A stretch of 64,000 nt of DNA, from the NCBI GenBank assembly GCA_011390805.1, contig JAABRT010000008.1:1-64000 (forward strand). The letters run 5' to 3'. Positions 48,786 through 61,386 of the stretch are shown one piece after another. The stretch is from Gemmatimonas sp. Lineage in GTDB: Bacteria; Gemmatimonadota; Gemmatimonadetes; Gemmatimonadales; Gemmatimonadaceae. Each line of letters starts with the position of its first letter. The stretch's first letter is position 1. A program made the position numbers and the translations under genes. Under the pieces are notes generated by a model. That model searched no databases, was not told where the DNA came from, and saw only the letters and a list, made by a program, of their open reading frames with translations.

Positions 48786-49997
48786 GTGCGTCCTTTCGAT
48801 CAACAGCGCATTCTGCTTGGTGTGACCGGCGGCATCGCCGCGTACAAATCGGCGTGGCTCGCCCGGCTGCTCACGCAGGCTGGTGCGCTGGTGGATGTGG
48901 TGCTCACGCGCAGCGCGACGGAGTTCATTGGTGCGATCACCTTTGAAGCGCTCACTGGTCGTCCGGTACATACGGAGCTCATCGCACCGGGACACGCCCT
49001 TGATCACATCAAACTTGCGCGCGCAGCCGATGTTGTGATCGTTGCACCAACCACTGCCGACTTTCTGGCGCGCGCCGTGCACGGACACGCTGATGATCTG
49101 CTCACTGCTTGTCTGCTTGCCACCACCGCACCGGTGTTGCTGGTGCCCGCGATGAACGATCACATGTGGAGCAATGCTGCCGTCTTGCGCAATGTGGACC
49201 TGGCCCGGGAACTCGGTCTGCATGTGCTCAACCCGGATACGGGTCCGCTCGCCGCAGGCGAGGGGAGCGGACCGGGGCGCATGCCCGAGCCTGAGACGCT
49301 CGTAGACCACGTGGCGAAGTTGCTCATCTCCCGCGACAATGCTGCGTGGAGGGGACGCCGTGTTGTGGTGACCGCCGGACCAACGCGCGAAGCGATTGAT
49401 CCGGTGCGTTTTTTGTCGAACAGATCTTCAGGGCGCATGGGCGTGGAGATTGCGGCTGCAGCATGGCGTCGTGGTGCCGACGTGACGCTCATTGCCGGTC
49501 CACTCGAAGTACCGCTGCCAACGGGTGTGCGGGTTGTGCCCATTGAAACGACCGCGGAAATGGCCGACGCCGTGCGCGACGCGTTGCCCGGCGCTGAGCT
49601 GTTGGTCATGGCGGCCGCACCCGCCGACTTCTCTTTTGCCAATGTGGCTGATCGCAAGCTCAAGAAACGCGATCGACCCGACAGTTTTGCGTTGACGCCA
49701 ACCGACGACATCCTCACGAGCACGCGCGCCAATCGTGCACCCAATGCGGTGATTATCGGCTTCGCGCTGGAGACACATGATCTGCTCAACGAAGGCCGCC
49801 GCAAGCTGGAAGACAAAGGGCTCGACATGATTGTGGTAAACGACGCCACGGAACCGGGAGCCGGTTTTGCGACAGAAACCAATCGCGTCACATTGATTGA
49901 TCGTGATGGCGGTACGGAAGATCTGGCACTCATGTCCAAGCGCGACGTCGCCGACATTCTGCTTGACCGGGCGGAGGCACGTCTCGTTGGACGCTAA
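48786..49997 (+). CDS. coaBC: Bifunctional phosphopantothenoylcysteine decarboxylase/phosphopantothenate-cysteine ligase
   Basis: [59 protein letters not shown] start at 48786. Confidence 0.95.
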   Translation: MRPFDQQRILLGVTGGIAAYKSAWLARLLTQAGALVDVVLTRSATEFIGAITFEALTGRPVHTELIAPGHALDHIKLARAADVVIVAPTTADFLARAVHGHADDLLTACLLATTAPVLLVPAMNDHMWSNAAVLRNVDLARELGLHVLNPDTGPLAAGEGSGPGRMPEPETLVDHVAKLLISRDNAAWRGRRVVVTAGPTREAIDPVRFLSNRSSGRMGVEIAAAAWRRGADVTLIAGPLEVPLPTGVRVVPIETTAEMADAVRDALPGAELLVMAAAPADFSFANVADRKLKKRDRPDSFALTPTDDILTSTRANRAPNAVIIGFALETHDLLNEGRRKLEDKGLDMIVVNDATEPGAGFATETNRVTLIDRDGGTEDLALMSKRDVADILLDRAEARLVGR

Positions 49998-51129
49998 GGA
50001 GCGCCTGCGCCTGTATCTTGAACAACGCCGCGAACTCGGCGAAGAAGATCTGGTGCTCGATCAACTGCCGGTTGATGACGTGCTGTCGATTCTGGGTGTG
50101 GCGAAAGGAACAGCAAAGTTGAAGAGCAAGCCGCGAGCGCAAACCGCGGAGCCTTCTCCTGAAGCACCTACCGCTTCAGCATCTGCTCACGATGCTGGTG
50201 CGACAGACAGCACACCAGTTGCGCCACCGCCACCACCTGCGCCGCGCTTTGATCCCAACGCACCTGTGTCGGCTGACTGGCGCGCGACGTTGCGTGGACT
50301 TGATGCAGCGAGTGGGGAGGCAGGCGTCGGCGAGTCAGCGCAGAAGTCACAGGCAGACGTCAAAACGAATACCCCTACGAGCAAAGAAGCGGCCGACGCA
50401 ACAACAGGTCCCGCGACTCCGGCCGCCAGCAGCGCACCCGATCTCGGCCTCGCGCCAGTCGGTCCGATGCCAGACTGGCTCACGGCACTCGCGTTGCCGG
50501 CTGGCATTTCCGTTGGCAACGCTCGTGACAGCGCAGGCCGCGATGCAACGACTGACGCGGCAACGGCGCTGCAACAGATCGAACGGGCAATCGCCACATG
50601 CACCGCCTGCAGTCTGCATACGACAGCCACACAACCGGTTCCGGGTGAAGGCAATCCGAACGCCGACTTTGTCTGTGTTGGAGAAGCACCCGGACAGAAT
50701 GAAGACGAATCCGGCAGGCCCTTTGTCGGCCCCGCCGGACAGCTGCTCAACAAAATTCTCGGCGCCATCGAGCTCAAACGCGACGATGTGTTCATTTGCA
50801 ACGTGCTCAAGCACCGTCCGCCCGGTAATCGCAATCCGCTGCCCGATGAAGTGCACGCCTGTCGCCCGTATCTTGAACAGCAGTTGTCGGTGCTCAAGCC
50901 GCGGGTGATTCTGGCGTTGGGTACATTTGCAGCGCAGACTCTGCTCAATACCAAACAATCGCTCGGTGCGTTGCGCGGGCAGGTGCACATGTACTTCGGC
51001 GTGCCGCTCATTGTGACGTACCACCCGGCGGCGCTGTTGCGTAACGAGGCGTGGAAACGCCCCACGTGGCAGGACGTGCAGTTGGCGCAACGCATTCTTG
51101 ACGCATCGCGCGTCGCCAATCCATCATGA
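49987..51129 (+). CDS. Uracil-DNA glycosylase (family 4-like) with long N-terminal extension
   Basis: CTACSLHTTATQPVPGEGNPNADFVCVGEAPGQNEDESGRPFVGPAGQLLNKIL; ICNVLKHRPPGNRNP; TYHPAALLRNE; TTG start 49987. Confidence 0.92.
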   Translation: MDAKERLRLYLEQRRELGEEDLVLDQLPVDDVLSILGVAKGTAKLKSKPRAQTAEPSPEAPTASASAHDAGATDSTPVAPPPPPAPRFDPNAPVSADWRATLRGLDAASGEAGVGESAQKSQADVKTNTPTSKEAADATTGPATPAASSAPDLGLAPVGPMPDWLTALALPAGISVGNARDSAGRDATTDAATALQQIERAIATCTACSLHTTATQPVPGEGNPNADFVCVGEAPGQNEDESGRPFVGPAGQLLNKILGAIELKRDDVFICNVLKHRPPGNRNPLPDEVHACRPYLEQQLSVLKPRVILALGTFAAQTLLNTKQSLGALRGQVHMYFGVPLIVTYHPAALLRNEAWKRPTWQDVQLAQRILDASRVANPS

Positions 51130-52616
51130 CTTCCTTACCGGTTCCAATGAGCTCCCCGACTCCGCCCGCGCGCGATCCCTACAAGGATCGCCGGCCACCG
51201 TGGTCGGAAGACGCCGAACGCGCTGTACTTGGCGCCATGTTGCTCGACAGCGACGCCGTCATGCGCGCGGCCGAACATGTTGACGATTCCATGTTCTATC
51301 GCGAAGGACATCGTCGTGTCTTTCGCGCTGCCATGACGCTCACTGAGCGCGGCGCTGTTGTTGACACGCTCACACTGGCCGATGAACTCGAGCGTCGCGG
51401 AGAACTCGAGCAGAGCGGTGGACGTGAATATCTGTCGTTCCTGGTGGATGCCGTTCCCACGGTAGCCAACGTGGAGTTTCACGCGCGCATCGTGCGCGAA
51501 AAGGCCACGCTGCGCAGGCTTATTGAAACGTCCACCGAAATCGTGCAGGAAGCGTTCGAAGGACGTCAGCCGGCGCACGATCTGCTGGACCTGGCCGAAC
51601 AGCGAATCTTCGCGCTTGGCCAAACGCGCGACAAAGCCGGATTCTCGCGCATCAAAGAGCTGCTGTGGCCGGCCATGGAAAAGCTCGAGGCGCTGGCTCA
51701 GCGGGAAAGTGCAATTACCGGCGTGCCGTCGGGGTTTGTCGAGCTGGATCACATGCTGTCAGGCTTCCAGCCGGCCGACCTGATCATCGTTGCGGCGCGT
51801 CCGTCGATGGGCAAAACCGCCTTCGTGCTCAACATCGCGCAACACGCTGCTATCACGAGCAAAAAATCGGTTGCGTTCTTTTCGCTCGAAATGAGTAAAG
51901 AGTCATTGGTGCAGCGACTGCTGGCCAGCGAAGCACTCATCGATGCACAGGCGCTGCGAAAGGGTGGCCGTGCACTTGATGAGGCCATGCCTCGTCTGGC
52001 GGCAGCCACGGGCATCCTCAGCCACGCGCCCATCTACATCGACGACACGCCCGGTTTGGGCATGATGGAGATGCGATCCAAGGCGCGCCGGCTGAAGGCC
52101 GAAAGCAACCTTGACCTGATTATCGTTGACTACTTGCAGCTCATGTCCGGACCGGCGGGCTCTGAAAACCGCCAGCAGGAAGTGTCGCAGATTTCGCGTG
52201 GCCTCAAGGCGCTCGCCAAGGAACTGGGCGTGCCCGTTATTGCGCTGTCGCAGCTGTCGCGTGCACCCGAACAGCGTACGGGAGATGACAAAGGTCGCCC
52301 CTTGCTGTCCGACCTGCGCGAATCGGGAGCGATTGAGCAGGACGCCGATGTCATCATGTTCATCTTCCGGCAGGAGGTGTACGCCGAACGTGATGAGACA
52401 GGGCGTCTCAAGGATCCCAGTCTGGAAGGCAAGGCCGAGATCATTATCGGTAAACAGCGTAACGGCCCCATTGGCAGTGCCCGTCTGTATTTCCACAAGC
52501 AGTACACGCGCTTTGACAACTACAGCGCGCGTCAGGAGCCGTCCGGTCCGCCGCTGGGAGGCGGTTACGGCAGTGGCCCGCGTCTCGTTACGGGCGGCAA
52601 TGAACCGCCGTACTAG
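51126..52616 (+). CDS. dnaB: Replicative DNA helicase
   Basis: RPPWSEDAERAVLGAMLLDSDAV; LIIVAARPSMGKTAFVLNIA; FFSLEMSKESLVQRLL; IVDYLQLM. Confidence 0.97.
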   Translation: MTSLPVPMSSPTPPARDPYKDRRPPWSEDAERAVLGAMLLDSDAVMRAAEHVDDSMFYREGHRRVFRAAMTLTERGAVVDTLTLADELERRGELEQSGGREYLSFLVDAVPTVANVEFHARIVREKATLRRLIETSTEIVQEAFEGRQPAHDLLDLAEQRIFALGQTRDKAGFSRIKELLWPAMEKLEALAQRESAITGVPSGFVELDHMLSGFQPADLIIVAARPSMGKTAFVLNIAQHAAITSKKSVAFFSLEMSKESLVQRLLASEALIDAQALRKGGRALDEAMPRLAAATGILSHAPIYIDDTPGLGMMEMRSKARRLKAESNLDLIIVDYLQLMSGPAGSENRQQEVSQISRGLKALAKELGVPVIALSQLSRAPEQRTGDDKGRPLLSDLRESGAIEQDADVIMFIFRQEVYAERDETGRLKDPSLEGKAEIIIGKQRNGPIGSARLYFHKQYTRFDNYSARQEPSGPPLGGGYGSGPRLVTGGNEPPY

Positions 52617-52622
52617 GCAGTG

Positions 52623-54023
52623 ATGGCGCGCGTTCGCTCAGTATACCGGTGCACGGAATGCGGTGCCGATCACGCCAAGTGGTCGGGGAAATGCGATTCG
52701 TGCGGTGCGTGGAATACGCTCAATGAAGAACCCGTAGCTGCTGCTCCGGCCACGAAGCGCGCACGGGAACAGGCGCGCACGCATCCCGCAGCCACAGCCG
52801 TGCGCCTTGACGCCGTGACCGGCAGCGAGTCCATGCGCTGGCGCACCGGTCTCGATGAGTTCGACTTTGTGCTCGGCGGCGGCATAGTGCCTGGTGCAAT
52901 GGTTCTTGTGGGTGGTGAACCAGGCATCGGCAAAAGCACGCTGTTGTTGCAGGTTGCGGCGCGACTCGAAGCAGCCGGCCAACGCACCATGTATGTCTCC
53001 GGCGAAGAATCACCGTTGCAGGTGAAGCTGCGTGCTGAGCGATTGGGCGAGCAGGCGGGCGGCGTCTCACTCGTCACCGAAACGCTGCTCGAAACCATTC
53101 TTGCCACAGCGGCTGCACCCGATGAATCAGATCCGCGTGCGTTGGCAGTACTGGTGATCGATTCCATCCAGACCGTGCACACTGATACGCTCGAAGGGGC
53201 GCCGGGCAATGTGGGGCAGGTACGCGAGTGCGCCGCGCGACTGATGCGCTTTGCCAAGGAGCGTGGCGTCACGGTGTTTGTGATCGGACACGTGACCAAG
53301 GGCGGCGGCATTGCCGGTCCCAAGACGCTTGAGCATATCGTTGACACGGTGCTCTACTTTGAGGGCGAAGGCTCGCTCGATCATCGAATTCTGCGCGCAA
53401 CAAAAAATCGTTTCGGCAGCGTCGATGAGATCGGAGTGTTTCGCATGGCGGCGAGTGGATTGCTGCCGGTAGACAATCCATCAGCGCTGTTTCTCGGCGA
53501 CCGAGAAGACATTGCCAGCGGCAGCGCAGTGTGTGCACTCATGGAAGGCACACGGCCGGTGCTCGTAGAAGTGCAGGCGCTCGCTGCACGTGCTGGCTTT
53601 GGCACACCGCAGCGGGTGGCCAATGGCATTGACGGTCGTCGTCTCGCACTGCTGCTGGCCGTGCTTGATAAACGTGGTGGTTTTTCGTGCGCTGATCTCG
53701 ATGTGTTTTGCAATATCGTAGGCGGCATGCGTGTGCAGGAACCCGCGGTGGACCTCGCGATTGCTGCAGCTATTGCAAGCAGCGTTACCGATCGTGCACT
53801 TCCTGCCAACGCTGTCTTTCTTGGCGAACTCGGTCTCGGTGGAGAAGTACGCGCCGTAACGCAAGTTGAACGCAGGCTGGCCGAGGCGGCCAAGCTCGGC
53901 ATGACCGACGCCTACCTGTCGGAGCGCGCAGTACCACGCCGCATACCACCCGGCATGCGGGTGCACGGCGTGAAGACGCTGGCCGACGTGCTCATGCAAA
54001 CCATTGGACCACGCAAACAATGA
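52623..54023 (+). CDS. radA: DNA repair protein RadA
   Basis: YRCTECGADHAKWSGKCDSCGAWNTL zinc finger; GGEPGIGKSTLLLQVA; KNRFGSVDEIGVF. Confidence 0.97.
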   Translation: MARVRSVYRCTECGADHAKWSGKCDSCGAWNTLNEEPVAAAPATKRAREQARTHPAATAVRLDAVTGSESMRWRTGLDEFDFVLGGGIVPGAMVLVGGEPGIGKSTLLLQVAARLEAAGQRTMYVSGEESPLQVKLRAERLGEQAGGVSLVTETLLETILATAAAPDESDPRALAVLVIDSIQTVHTDTLEGAPGNVGQVRECAARLMRFAKERGVTVFVIGHVTKGGGIAGPKTLEHIVDTVLYFEGEGSLDHRILRATKNRFGSVDEIGVFRMAASGLLPVDNPSALFLGDREDIASGSAVCALMEGTRPVLVEVQALAARAGFGTPQRVANGIDGRRLALLLAVLDKRGGFSCADLDVFCNIVGGMRVQEPAVDLAIAAAIASSVTDRALPANAVFLGELGLGGEVRAVTQVERRLAEAAKLGMTDAYLSERAVPRRIPPGMRVHGVKTLADVLMQTIGPRKQ

Positions 54024-54796
54024 CCGCACCTCGACGCATCATTCCTCCGCCGGTGATCATGGCGCGCGGCGAAGACGCACCGGCACAGGAGCATCGTCCC
54101 ACACGCGACGTGGGCGTAGTGATCGTTGCCGGTGGATCAGGCTCGCGTGTTGGCGGTGAGGAGCTCAAGCAGTTTCGCTGGGTGAGCGGTCGGCCGGCAC
54201 TGTTGCACAGCGTGCAAACCTTCATGGCGCGTGACGATGTCGCCACCGTTGTCGTGGTGCTGCCCAAGGCCTACGCCGCCGATCCGCCGCCCTGGTTGTT
54301 TCAATGCGACGTTGATCGCCTGCTCGTATCAGTTGGTGGACGTGAACGTCACGAGTCGGTGTACAACGGCCTCGAAGATATGCCCGAAGAAGTGCGCTTT
54401 GTGGTGGTTCATGATGCCGCGCGTCCGCTCGTGACCGATGAAACCATCGCACGCGTGATCGACAAGGCTCGTGAAGGCGTGGGAGCCATCGCGGCGTTAC
54501 CCGTTGTGGACACACTCAAGCGCGTGAATGCCGACGGCCACATTACGCAAACCGTTGATCGTGCAGGACTCTGGCGCGCGCAAACGCCGCAGGCATTTCC
54601 TCGCGAGATGCTTGAACGCGCGCATGTCGCAGCCCGCACAGAGCAGGTGGGTGCAACCGACGATGCGGGGCTCTGTGAGCGCATCGGCGAAACCGTGGTT
54701 GTGGTACGTGGCTCGGAACGCGCACTCAAAATCACGGAAGCCGCTGATTTTGCGCGCGCCGAAGCGCTAAGCCTGCTTGGCGATGAAGGGGCCTGA
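54020..54796 (+). CDS. ispD: 2-C-methyl-D-erythritol 4-phosphate cytidylyltransferase
   Basis: VGVVIVAGGSGSRVGGEELKQF; VVVHDAARPLVTDETI; QTPQAFPREML. Confidence 0.94.
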   Translation: MTAPRRIIPPPVIMARGEDAPAQEHRPTRDVGVVIVAGGSGSRVGGEELKQFRWVSGRPALLHSVQTFMARDDVATVVVVLPKAYAADPPPWLFQCDVDRLLVSVGGRERHESVYNGLEDMPEEVRFVVVHDAARPLVTDETIARVIDKAREGVGAIAALPVVDTLKRVNADGHITQTVDRAGLWRAQTPQAFPREMLERAHVAARTEQVGATDDAGLCERIGETVVVVRGSERALKITEAADFARAEALSLLGDEGA

Positions 54797-54808
54797 CCAC
54801 GTGATGCC

Positions 54809-55480
54809 ATGAAGCCCGGCACGCTCACAACCCCGTTCTGGTCGCCGGCTGAAATTCAGGGCGCGGCTCGCATGGTGAGCGCGCACCTCGCCAACCGTGG
54901 TGTTCTCGCATATCCCACTGAGACCGTGTACGGTTTTGGCACGGCCGTAGACCATGAGTCGGTCGAAACGCTGGTACGCATGAAACAGCGTCCACCGTCC
55001 AAGCCGTTTTTGCTCCTGATTGCCGGCAGCGGCATGCTGGAGCGACTGGGGCTGGTGCTCACGGCGTCTGCCTCGCAACTCGCGGCCCGGTTCTGGCCCG
55101 GTCCACTCACGCTCGTGTTGCCCGGAGGCGACCACCGTGTTCCGCGACGTTTGCGTGGCCCCGAAGGCGGGGTAGCGGTCCGGTGGACGCCTCATGAAGG
55201 GTTGCAATCGCTGATCAGGGCGTACGGTGATCCGATCACCTCAACCAGCGCCAACCGCCCCGGCGTGCCGCCTGCGGTGACCGCATCGGAAATCGTGTCA
55301 CAATGGACCGACATGGTACATCGTGGTACGCTCATGGTACTCGACGGCGGCCGTTTGCCTCCCTCCAAGCCATCGACGGTCGTAGACTGCACTGGTCGGC
55401 GTCCACGCGTCATCCGCCCCGGTGTGTTCAGCGCGGCCGAGTTGCGCGATTGTGTTCCCGATCTGATTGGCAACGTCTGA
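54809..55480 (+). CDS. L-threonylcarbamoyladenylate synthase (Sua5/YrdC/YciO)
   Basis: GVLAYPTETVYGFGTAVD, KQRPPSKPFLLLI, RFWPGPLTLVLPGG, ITSTSANRPGVPP. Confidence 0.93.
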   Translation: MKPGTLTTPFWSPAEIQGAARMVSAHLANRGVLAYPTETVYGFGTAVDHESVETLVRMKQRPPSKPFLLLIAGSGMLERLGLVLTASASQLAARFWPGPLTLVLPGGDHRVPRRLRGPEGGVAVRWTPHEGLQSLIRAYGDPITSTSANRPGVPPAVTASEIVSQWTDMVHRGTLMVLDGGRLPPSKPSTVVDCTGRRPRVIRPGVFSAAELRDCVPDLIGNV

Positions 55481-55507
55481 CGTTTTTCCCCTCTCTGCGA
55501 GTGGCCC

Positions 55508-55981
55508 ATGCATTTGCTGTTTGTCTGCACCGGAAACACCTGCCGTAGTCCTCTCGCCGAAGCCATTGCGCGCCATGCCGTGCTGCAGCGCGGTCTCGTG
55601 AATCTCACCGCCGGCAGCGCCGGAATCAGTGCGTGGGAGGGGGCACCTGCATCGGATGGGTCGCTGCTTGTTGCCATGGAGCACGGCATTGATCTCGCGC
55701 CACATCGCGCGCGCATGTTGTCACCAACGATGATTGAAGAAGCGGACCTCATCCTGACCATGGGACCGTCGCACCTTGAGCGCGTGCAGGCGCTGGGTGG
55801 TGCAGACCGCGTGCATCTGCTCACGGCATTCGCCTCCAACGATACGAGCGCCGATCCGGTCGTCGATCCTTTCGGCGGTGATCTTGAGGTGTATCGCCAG
55901 ACGTTCGCCGAGCTGTCGGAGTTGGTACACGCGACGCTGGATCGTGTGGTGAACCTGCAAGACCCAACGACGCGAAGCTGA
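55508..55981 (+). CDS. Low-molecular-weight protein tyrosine/arginine phosphatase
   Basis: LLFVCTGNTCRSPLAEAI (CxGNxCRSP); VDPFGGDLEVYRQTFAEL. Confidence 0.93.
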   Translation: MHLLFVCTGNTCRSPLAEAIARHAVLQRGLVNLTAGSAGISAWEGAPASDGSLLVAMEHGIDLAPHRARMLSPTMIEEADLILTMGPSHLERVQALGGADRVHLLTAFASNDTSADPVVDPFGGDLEVYRQTFAELSELVHATLDRVVNLQDPTTRS

Positions 55982-55984
55982 TCG

Positions 55985-56940
55985 ATGAGCGCACGACCAC
56001 GCGCTCCCTCGGCGCCCGCATCACTCGTGTTGCTCGGTCACCCGGTGTCGCATTCGCTTTCACCGGTATTCCAGCAGGCAGCGCTCGATGCCGCCGGACT
56101 CGCGGTGCGATATGAAGCGCGGGATGTTGCGCCCGATGCGTTGACGTTCATGCTGCGCGAGCTCGCGTTGTGTGGTGCTGCGGGGAACGTGACCATTCCG
56201 CACAAGGAAGCAGTGTTCGGTCAGTGCGTACACGTCACCGACCTGGCGCGCCGCGTGGGTGCCGTGAACACCTTCTGGTACTCAGCCACCGGGGAGCTCA
56301 CCGGACACAATACGGATGTCGCCGGTGCCGCGGAGGCGATTCGCGCCGTGCTGCCTGTTTCGCAATCAGAGCAGGCCGCCCCAATTCGCGTCGCACTGCT
56401 CGGCGCTGGTGGCTCCGCATTGAGCGTGATCATTGCGTTGGAGCAGTGGAACGTGCAGGAGCTTGTAATCTTTTCGCGCACTGAATCCCGGGCGGCGAGC
56501 CTGGCCGGCCGCTGCACCTTTTCCGCGCGTGTTGCTGAGAGCGCTGAACTGGCAGTGCAACACGCGGATCTCGTGATCAATACCACGCCTATTGGACTGC
56601 ACGACGATCGCATGCCGGCGAGTCCTCAGGCACTCACCCCGCACGCCGCGGTGCTCGATCTGGTGTATCGACGCGGTGAGACCGCCTGGGTGAATCGCTG
56701 TCGGGAGCGGGGGCATCGGGCCGAAGACGGATTGCGCATGCTGGTGGAGCAGGGTGCGGCAGCGTTTGCGTGCTGGTTTGCGCGTTCGCCCGATCGGAAC
56801 GCCATGTGGGCCTCGCTCGAACCACGTCCGTCTTCGTTATCCACGGCATTGGCAGATCAGCCGGTGGCTGTGCATCCGGCAGATGCGCAGCATGAGTCGC
56901 GGCCGTCGCCGCTGGTCAGCCCATCCCCACCGGACAGCAT

Positions 56941-56944
<4 letters not shown>
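55985..56944 (+). CDS. aroE: Shikimate dehydrogenase
   Basis: LLGHPVSHSLSPVFQQAALDAAGL; NVTIPHKEAVF; GHNTDVAGAAEAI; INTTPIGLHDD. Confidence 0.94.
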
Positions 56945-58853
<1,909 letters not shown>

Positions 58854-58866
58854 GTCCTCGCCAACC

Positions 58867-60066
58867 ATGACCGCACGCACCATCCGTCGACTCACCGACG
58901 CCGAAGTCCACGGACGGCGCGTGCTGGTTCGTGTCGACTTCAATGTGCCGCTGGATGAACACGGGCACGTGGCTGACGCCACACGTATTCTGGCCGCTCT
59001 CCCCACGATCACGGCGCTGGCCGATCGTGGGGCCAAGGTCGTATTGCTGTCGCATTTCGGTCGTCCCAAGGGACAGCCGAACGACAAGTATTCTCTGAAG
59101 CCGGTAGCGGAGCGACTGAAGATCGCACTCGCGCCGCGTCCGGTCTCATTTATCGAAAGCACGGTGGGCAGTGACGCAGTTGCCGCGACCAACGCGTTGG
59201 CCGCAGGCAGCGTGCTGCTTCTGGAGAACACGCGCTTTCACGCCGGTGAAGAATCAAATGACGACGCGTTCGCACAGCAGCTTGGTGAGCTGGGCGATGT
59301 GTTCGTGAACGATGCGTTTGGGGCCGCACATCGTGCGCATGCGAGCACGGCTGGTGTCACCAAGTACGTGCGCCCTGCAGTAGCGGGCCTGCTCATGGAG
59401 CGCGAGCTGGCGTTCCTCGGCGATGCGCTGGAAGCGCCCGACCATCCATTTGTCGCGGTGCTGGGCGGCAGCAAAATCTCGGGCAAGATTGATGTCATCG
59501 AAGCGCTGCTGCCCAAAGTGGATCGGTTGCTCATCGGCGGTGCCATGGCATGCACCTTCTTTCGTGCCATGGGGCTCGAAACCGGTGCGTCTCTGGTGGA
59601 GGAAGACCGCGTGGAGATGGCGCGTGATCTGCTCGAGCGTTCCGGCAACAAACTGCGTCTGCCCACTGACGCGATGGTAGCATCAAACATGAAGGACGTC
59701 AGTCGTGCACACGTGGTGGCGCGCGAAGCAATCATTGCCAGCGAAGCCATGTTTGATATCGGTCCCGAGTCAATCCGGCAGTTCGCGGTTGAAGTCGAAC
59801 GCGCCAAGACGGTGCTGTGGAACGGGCCGATGGGCGTGTTTGAACAGCCGCCGTTTGACAAAGGCACGCGCGCAATCGCCGATGCCATGGCGCATGCCAC
59901 AGACCGTGGCGCCATCACCATCGTAGGCGGTGGCGATTCTGCTGCGGCGATTGCCGAGGCCGGACTTGAATCACGGCTCACTCACATTTCCACCGGTGGC
60001 GGCGCGTCACTCGAGTTCCTGGAAGGCAAAGTGCTTCCCGGAGTCGCCGCGCTCGATCAGGAGTAG
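58867..60066 (+). CDS. pgk: Phosphoglycerate kinase
   Basis: RVLVRVDFNVPLDEHGHVADATRILAALPTI; LLSHFGRPKG; FVNDAFGAAHRAHAST; GPMGVFEQPPFDKGT. Confidence 0.97.
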   Translation: MTARTIRRLTDAEVHGRRVLVRVDFNVPLDEHGHVADATRILAALPTITALADRGAKVVLLSHFGRPKGQPNDKYSLKPVAERLKIALAPRPVSFIESTVGSDAVAATNALAAGSVLLLENTRFHAGEESNDDAFAQQLGELGDVFVNDAFGAAHRAHASTAGVTKYVRPAVAGLLMERELAFLGDALEAPDHPFVAVLGGSKISGKIDVIEALLPKVDRLLIGGAMACTFFRAMGLETGASLVEEDRVEMARDLLERSGNKLRLPTDAMVASNMKDVSRAHVVAREAIIASEAMFDIGPESIRQFAVEVERAKTVLWNGPMGVFEQPPFDKGTRAIADAMAHATDRGAITIVGGGDSAAAIAEAGLESRLTHISTGGGASLEFLEGKVLPGVAALDQE

Positions 60067-60069
60067 CGT

Positions 60070-60837
60070 TTGCTTCGTACCCCGATTTTTGCAGCGAACT
60101 GGAAGCTCAATCATGGCCCAACTGATGCCCGGGCCTTCATGCAGCGTTTCCTGGCGCAAACGCCGCGTCAGCACGATCGCACGCTCTTGTTCTTTCCACC
60201 GGCGTTGTCGTTGGCAGCCGTCAATGATGGGCTGCGTGACCGCCCCGATATCCTCACCGGCGTACAGCACGTACACTCGGAACCGCAGGGCGCATTCACC
60301 GGTGAGAACTCGGTGTCGATGGCACGTGATGCCGGAGCACGTGCCATCCTCATCGGTCACTCGGAGCGTCGTCATGTGTTCGGTGAAACCGACGAGGCCA
60401 CAGGCAAGAAAATGCGGCTGGCCATTGACGCGCATCTGATTCCGATGCTGTGCGTGGGCGAGACGCTGGAAGAGCGGGAGGCCGGCGCCACGGAGCAGGT
60501 GGTACTCCGGCAGCTGGCGGCCGGCGTGGCCCTGCTGAACGATGCAGAAATCAGCGGCATTATGCTGGCCTACGAGCCGGTGTGGGCCATCGGTACGGGG
60601 CGTACCGCCACGCCGGAAGACGCGTCGGCCATTCACGCCGTACTGCGAACCGCGATTCAGCAGCGCATCGCGTCGCGCAGCGCGCACGTGCCGATCTGCT
60701 ATGGTGGATCGGTGAACCGCGGCAATGCGCAGGCGCTGCTTTCGTCGCCCGACATTGATGGCGTGCTCGTGGGTGGCGCCAGTCTGGACGCCGACGGCTG
60801 GAGCGCCATCACCCGGACCGAGTTCACACGCGGCTGA
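60070..60837 (+). CDS. tpiA: Triosephosphate isomerase (TTG start)
   Basis: PIFAANWKLNHGPTDARAF; ILIGHSERRHVFGETDE; AYEPVWAIGTGRTATPEDA; CYGGSVNRGNA. Confidence 0.97.
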   Translation: MLRTPIFAANWKLNHGPTDARAFMQRFLAQTPRQHDRTLLFFPPALSLAAVNDGLRDRPDILTGVQHVHSEPQGAFTGENSVSMARDAGARAILIGHSERRHVFGETDEATGKKMRLAIDAHLIPMLCVGETLEEREAGATEQVVLRQLAAGVALLNDAEISGIMLAYEPVWAIGTGRTATPEDASAIHAVLRTAIQQRIASRSAHVPICYGGSVNRGNAQALLSSPDIDGVLVGGASLDADGWSAITRTEFTRG

Positions 60838-60991
60838 GTCGTGGCAACCGCTTGGCGCTGCAGAGGTTGAGCAGCGCCAAGCCCTTGCGAAGTAACCCCC
60901 GAGGCTGCGAAGTTATGAGGCTAACAGGTTTTGCCTCGGCGCCCACACATGTGGCGTCCGCAGCCGCCCGTCCCGATCCCACATTTGTGCC

Positions 60992-61372
60992 ATGTACACG
61001 CTGCTCCTGACACTTCTCATTCTCGACGCACTGCTGCTGGGCGTTGTCATCCTGTTGCAGGCCGGCAAGGGCGGCGGTTTGGCCGCCAGCTTCGGCGGCG
61101 CGAGTTCGTCGTCAGATTCGTTCATGGGCACGCGTCAGGCCGGAAACCTGCTCACCAAGGCGTCATGGTGGTGCGGTGGCATTTTCCTCGGATTGGCGTT
61201 CATTCTGCAGCTCATGTCTACGCGCTCTGCGGTGCCCACGTCAGTACTTGATCGCCTGTCGGCGCCCGCGACTGAATCGGCTGCCCCCGTAGCCCCCGGC
61301 GGCGCCACGCCTGCGCTGCCGCTCGAGAACACACCGCCGGCAGAGCCGCCGGCGCCTGAGCCCAACAACTAA
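60992..61372 (+). CDS. secG: Preprotein translocase subunit SecG
   Basis: [68 protein letters not shown]. Confidence 0.92.
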   Translation: MYTLLLTLLILDALLLGVVILLQAGKGGGLAASFGGASSSSDSFMGTRQAGNLLTKASWWCGGIFLGLAFILQLMSTRSAVPTSVLDRLSAPATESAAPVAPGGATPALPLENTPPAEPPAPEPNN

Positions 61373-61386
61373 GCCTGAGAGAACTG

